Source: Candidatus Mediterraneibacter stercorigallinarum (GTDB lineage: Bacteria > Bacillota > Clostridia > Lachnospirales > Lachnospiraceae). From it: a DNA stretch of 6,972 nt. The position numbers and the translations under genes are program-made. The notes under the pieces were generated by a model. The model worked only from the letters and a program-made list of their open reading frames with translations, did no database searches and had not been told where the DNA came from. Where the stretch lies: contig DXCD01000200.1 in the NCBI GenBank assembly GCA_019116185.1, forward strand, positions 1-6,972, written 5' to 3'. This document shows, piece after piece, positions 6,829 through 6,972 of this stretch (the stretch's first letter is position 1; every line of letters starts with the position of its first letter).

Positions 6829-6848
6829 GCAGATGATCTGCCGGCAGA
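6829..6848. promoter_or_regulatory. Overlapping palindromes made of three alternating GCAGA half-sites
   Basis: GCAGAT-G-ATCTGC (6829-6841) is a perfect palindrome. It shares its right arm with a second perfect palindrome, TCTGCCGGCAGA (6837-6848). The result is three GCAGA half-sites in alternating orientation. The cluster lies about 65-85 bp upstream of the proposed fucosidase -35 box, a plausible place for an activator. It is also more GC-rich than the AT-rich sequence around it. Confidence 0.35.
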
Positions 6849-6932
6849 GTATTAAGAATTTCATAAGGTATTTTCTTTTTCTTTAAGATTTAAAACATAC
6901 TTTGGACACATTTCCCGGTTATACTAAGACAC

Positions 6933-6956
6933 AGATAGTTGATAAAACAACTATCT
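6933..6956. promoter_or_regulatory. Perfect 9-bp inverted repeat near the right edge (possible operator or leader hairpin)
   Basis: AGATAGTTG (6933-6941) and CAACTATCT (6948-6956) are exact reverse complements around ATAAAA. On the plus strand a TATACT box (6920-6925) lies just before it, so transcription toward the right edge would begin about at the dyad. That is the layout of a self-repressed gene beyond the window. Arm length and AT-rich spacer suit TetR- or MarR-type operators. No good -35 box pairs with the TATACT, and no T-tract follows on either strand, so a terminator is unlikely. Confidence 0.4.
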
Positions 6957-6972
6957 CCCCCCTCATAAAGTA

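Larger units (their letters stand above)
6636..6972. other. 337-bp non-coding region upstream of the fucosidase
   Basis: This AT-rich stretch has no gene of usual size on either strand. It contains the proposed fucosidase promoter, the three dyad elements and the mini-ORF listed separately. The stretch 6849-6919 holds only AT-rich sequence with no convincing site. Confidence 0.7.

Overview
The window looks like chromosomal DNA from a low-to-mid GC Firmicute, most likely a gut Lachnospiraceae of the mucin-foraging kind (Ruminococcus torques/gnavus, Blautia or Mediterraneibacter type). This is inferred from three things: A/G-rich Shine-Dalgarno sites, a cell-wall sorting signal of the TGD type rather than classical LPXTG, and a huge multi-modular glycosidase of a kind common in that group. 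The species cannot be fixed from the sequence alone.

Layout. (i) Bases 2-466 (+) hold the C-terminal part of a Gfo/Idh/MocA-family sugar oxidoreductase. It enters from the left edge and appears to have lost about 100 internal residues, including the segment that normally carries the catalytic histidine, so it is probably a decayed gene. (ii) Bases 535-1386 (+) encode a 283-residue AraC-family regulator with an N-terminal cupin sensor and a C-terminal double helix-turn-helix. A strong hairpin terminator at 1403-1444 ends it. (iii) Bases 6635-1488 (-) encode a 1715-residue secreted, wall-anchored GH95 alpha-L-fucosidase that converges on the AraC gene. It fills about three quarters of the window. 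(iv) Bases 6636-6972 form a 337-bp non-coding upstream region. It holds the probable fucosidase promoter, an inverted repeat over the -35 box, a cluster of alternating GCAGA half-sites, a tiny leader ORF, and a perfect 9-bp-arm dyad near the right edge that may belong to a gene outside the window.

How the parts work together. The fucosidase should act on the outside of the cell, removing terminal alpha-1,2-linked L-fucose from mucin O-glycans, blood-group H structures or milk oligosaccharides. Its long tail (FN3, two copies of a Trp-rich beta-module, Big2, FIVAR, FN3 x2, Ig-like) would bind glycan and hold the catalytic domain away from the wall. The AraC regulator and oxidoreductase have the character of a sugar-utilisation locus, but their link to the fucosidase is only proximity. 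The convergent arrangement argues against a shared operon.

I see no complete novel system, RNA gene, CRISPR array or transposon. The points most worth checking are the twin Trp-rich modules, the internal deletion in the oxidoreductase, and the palindromes crowded upstream of the fucosidase.
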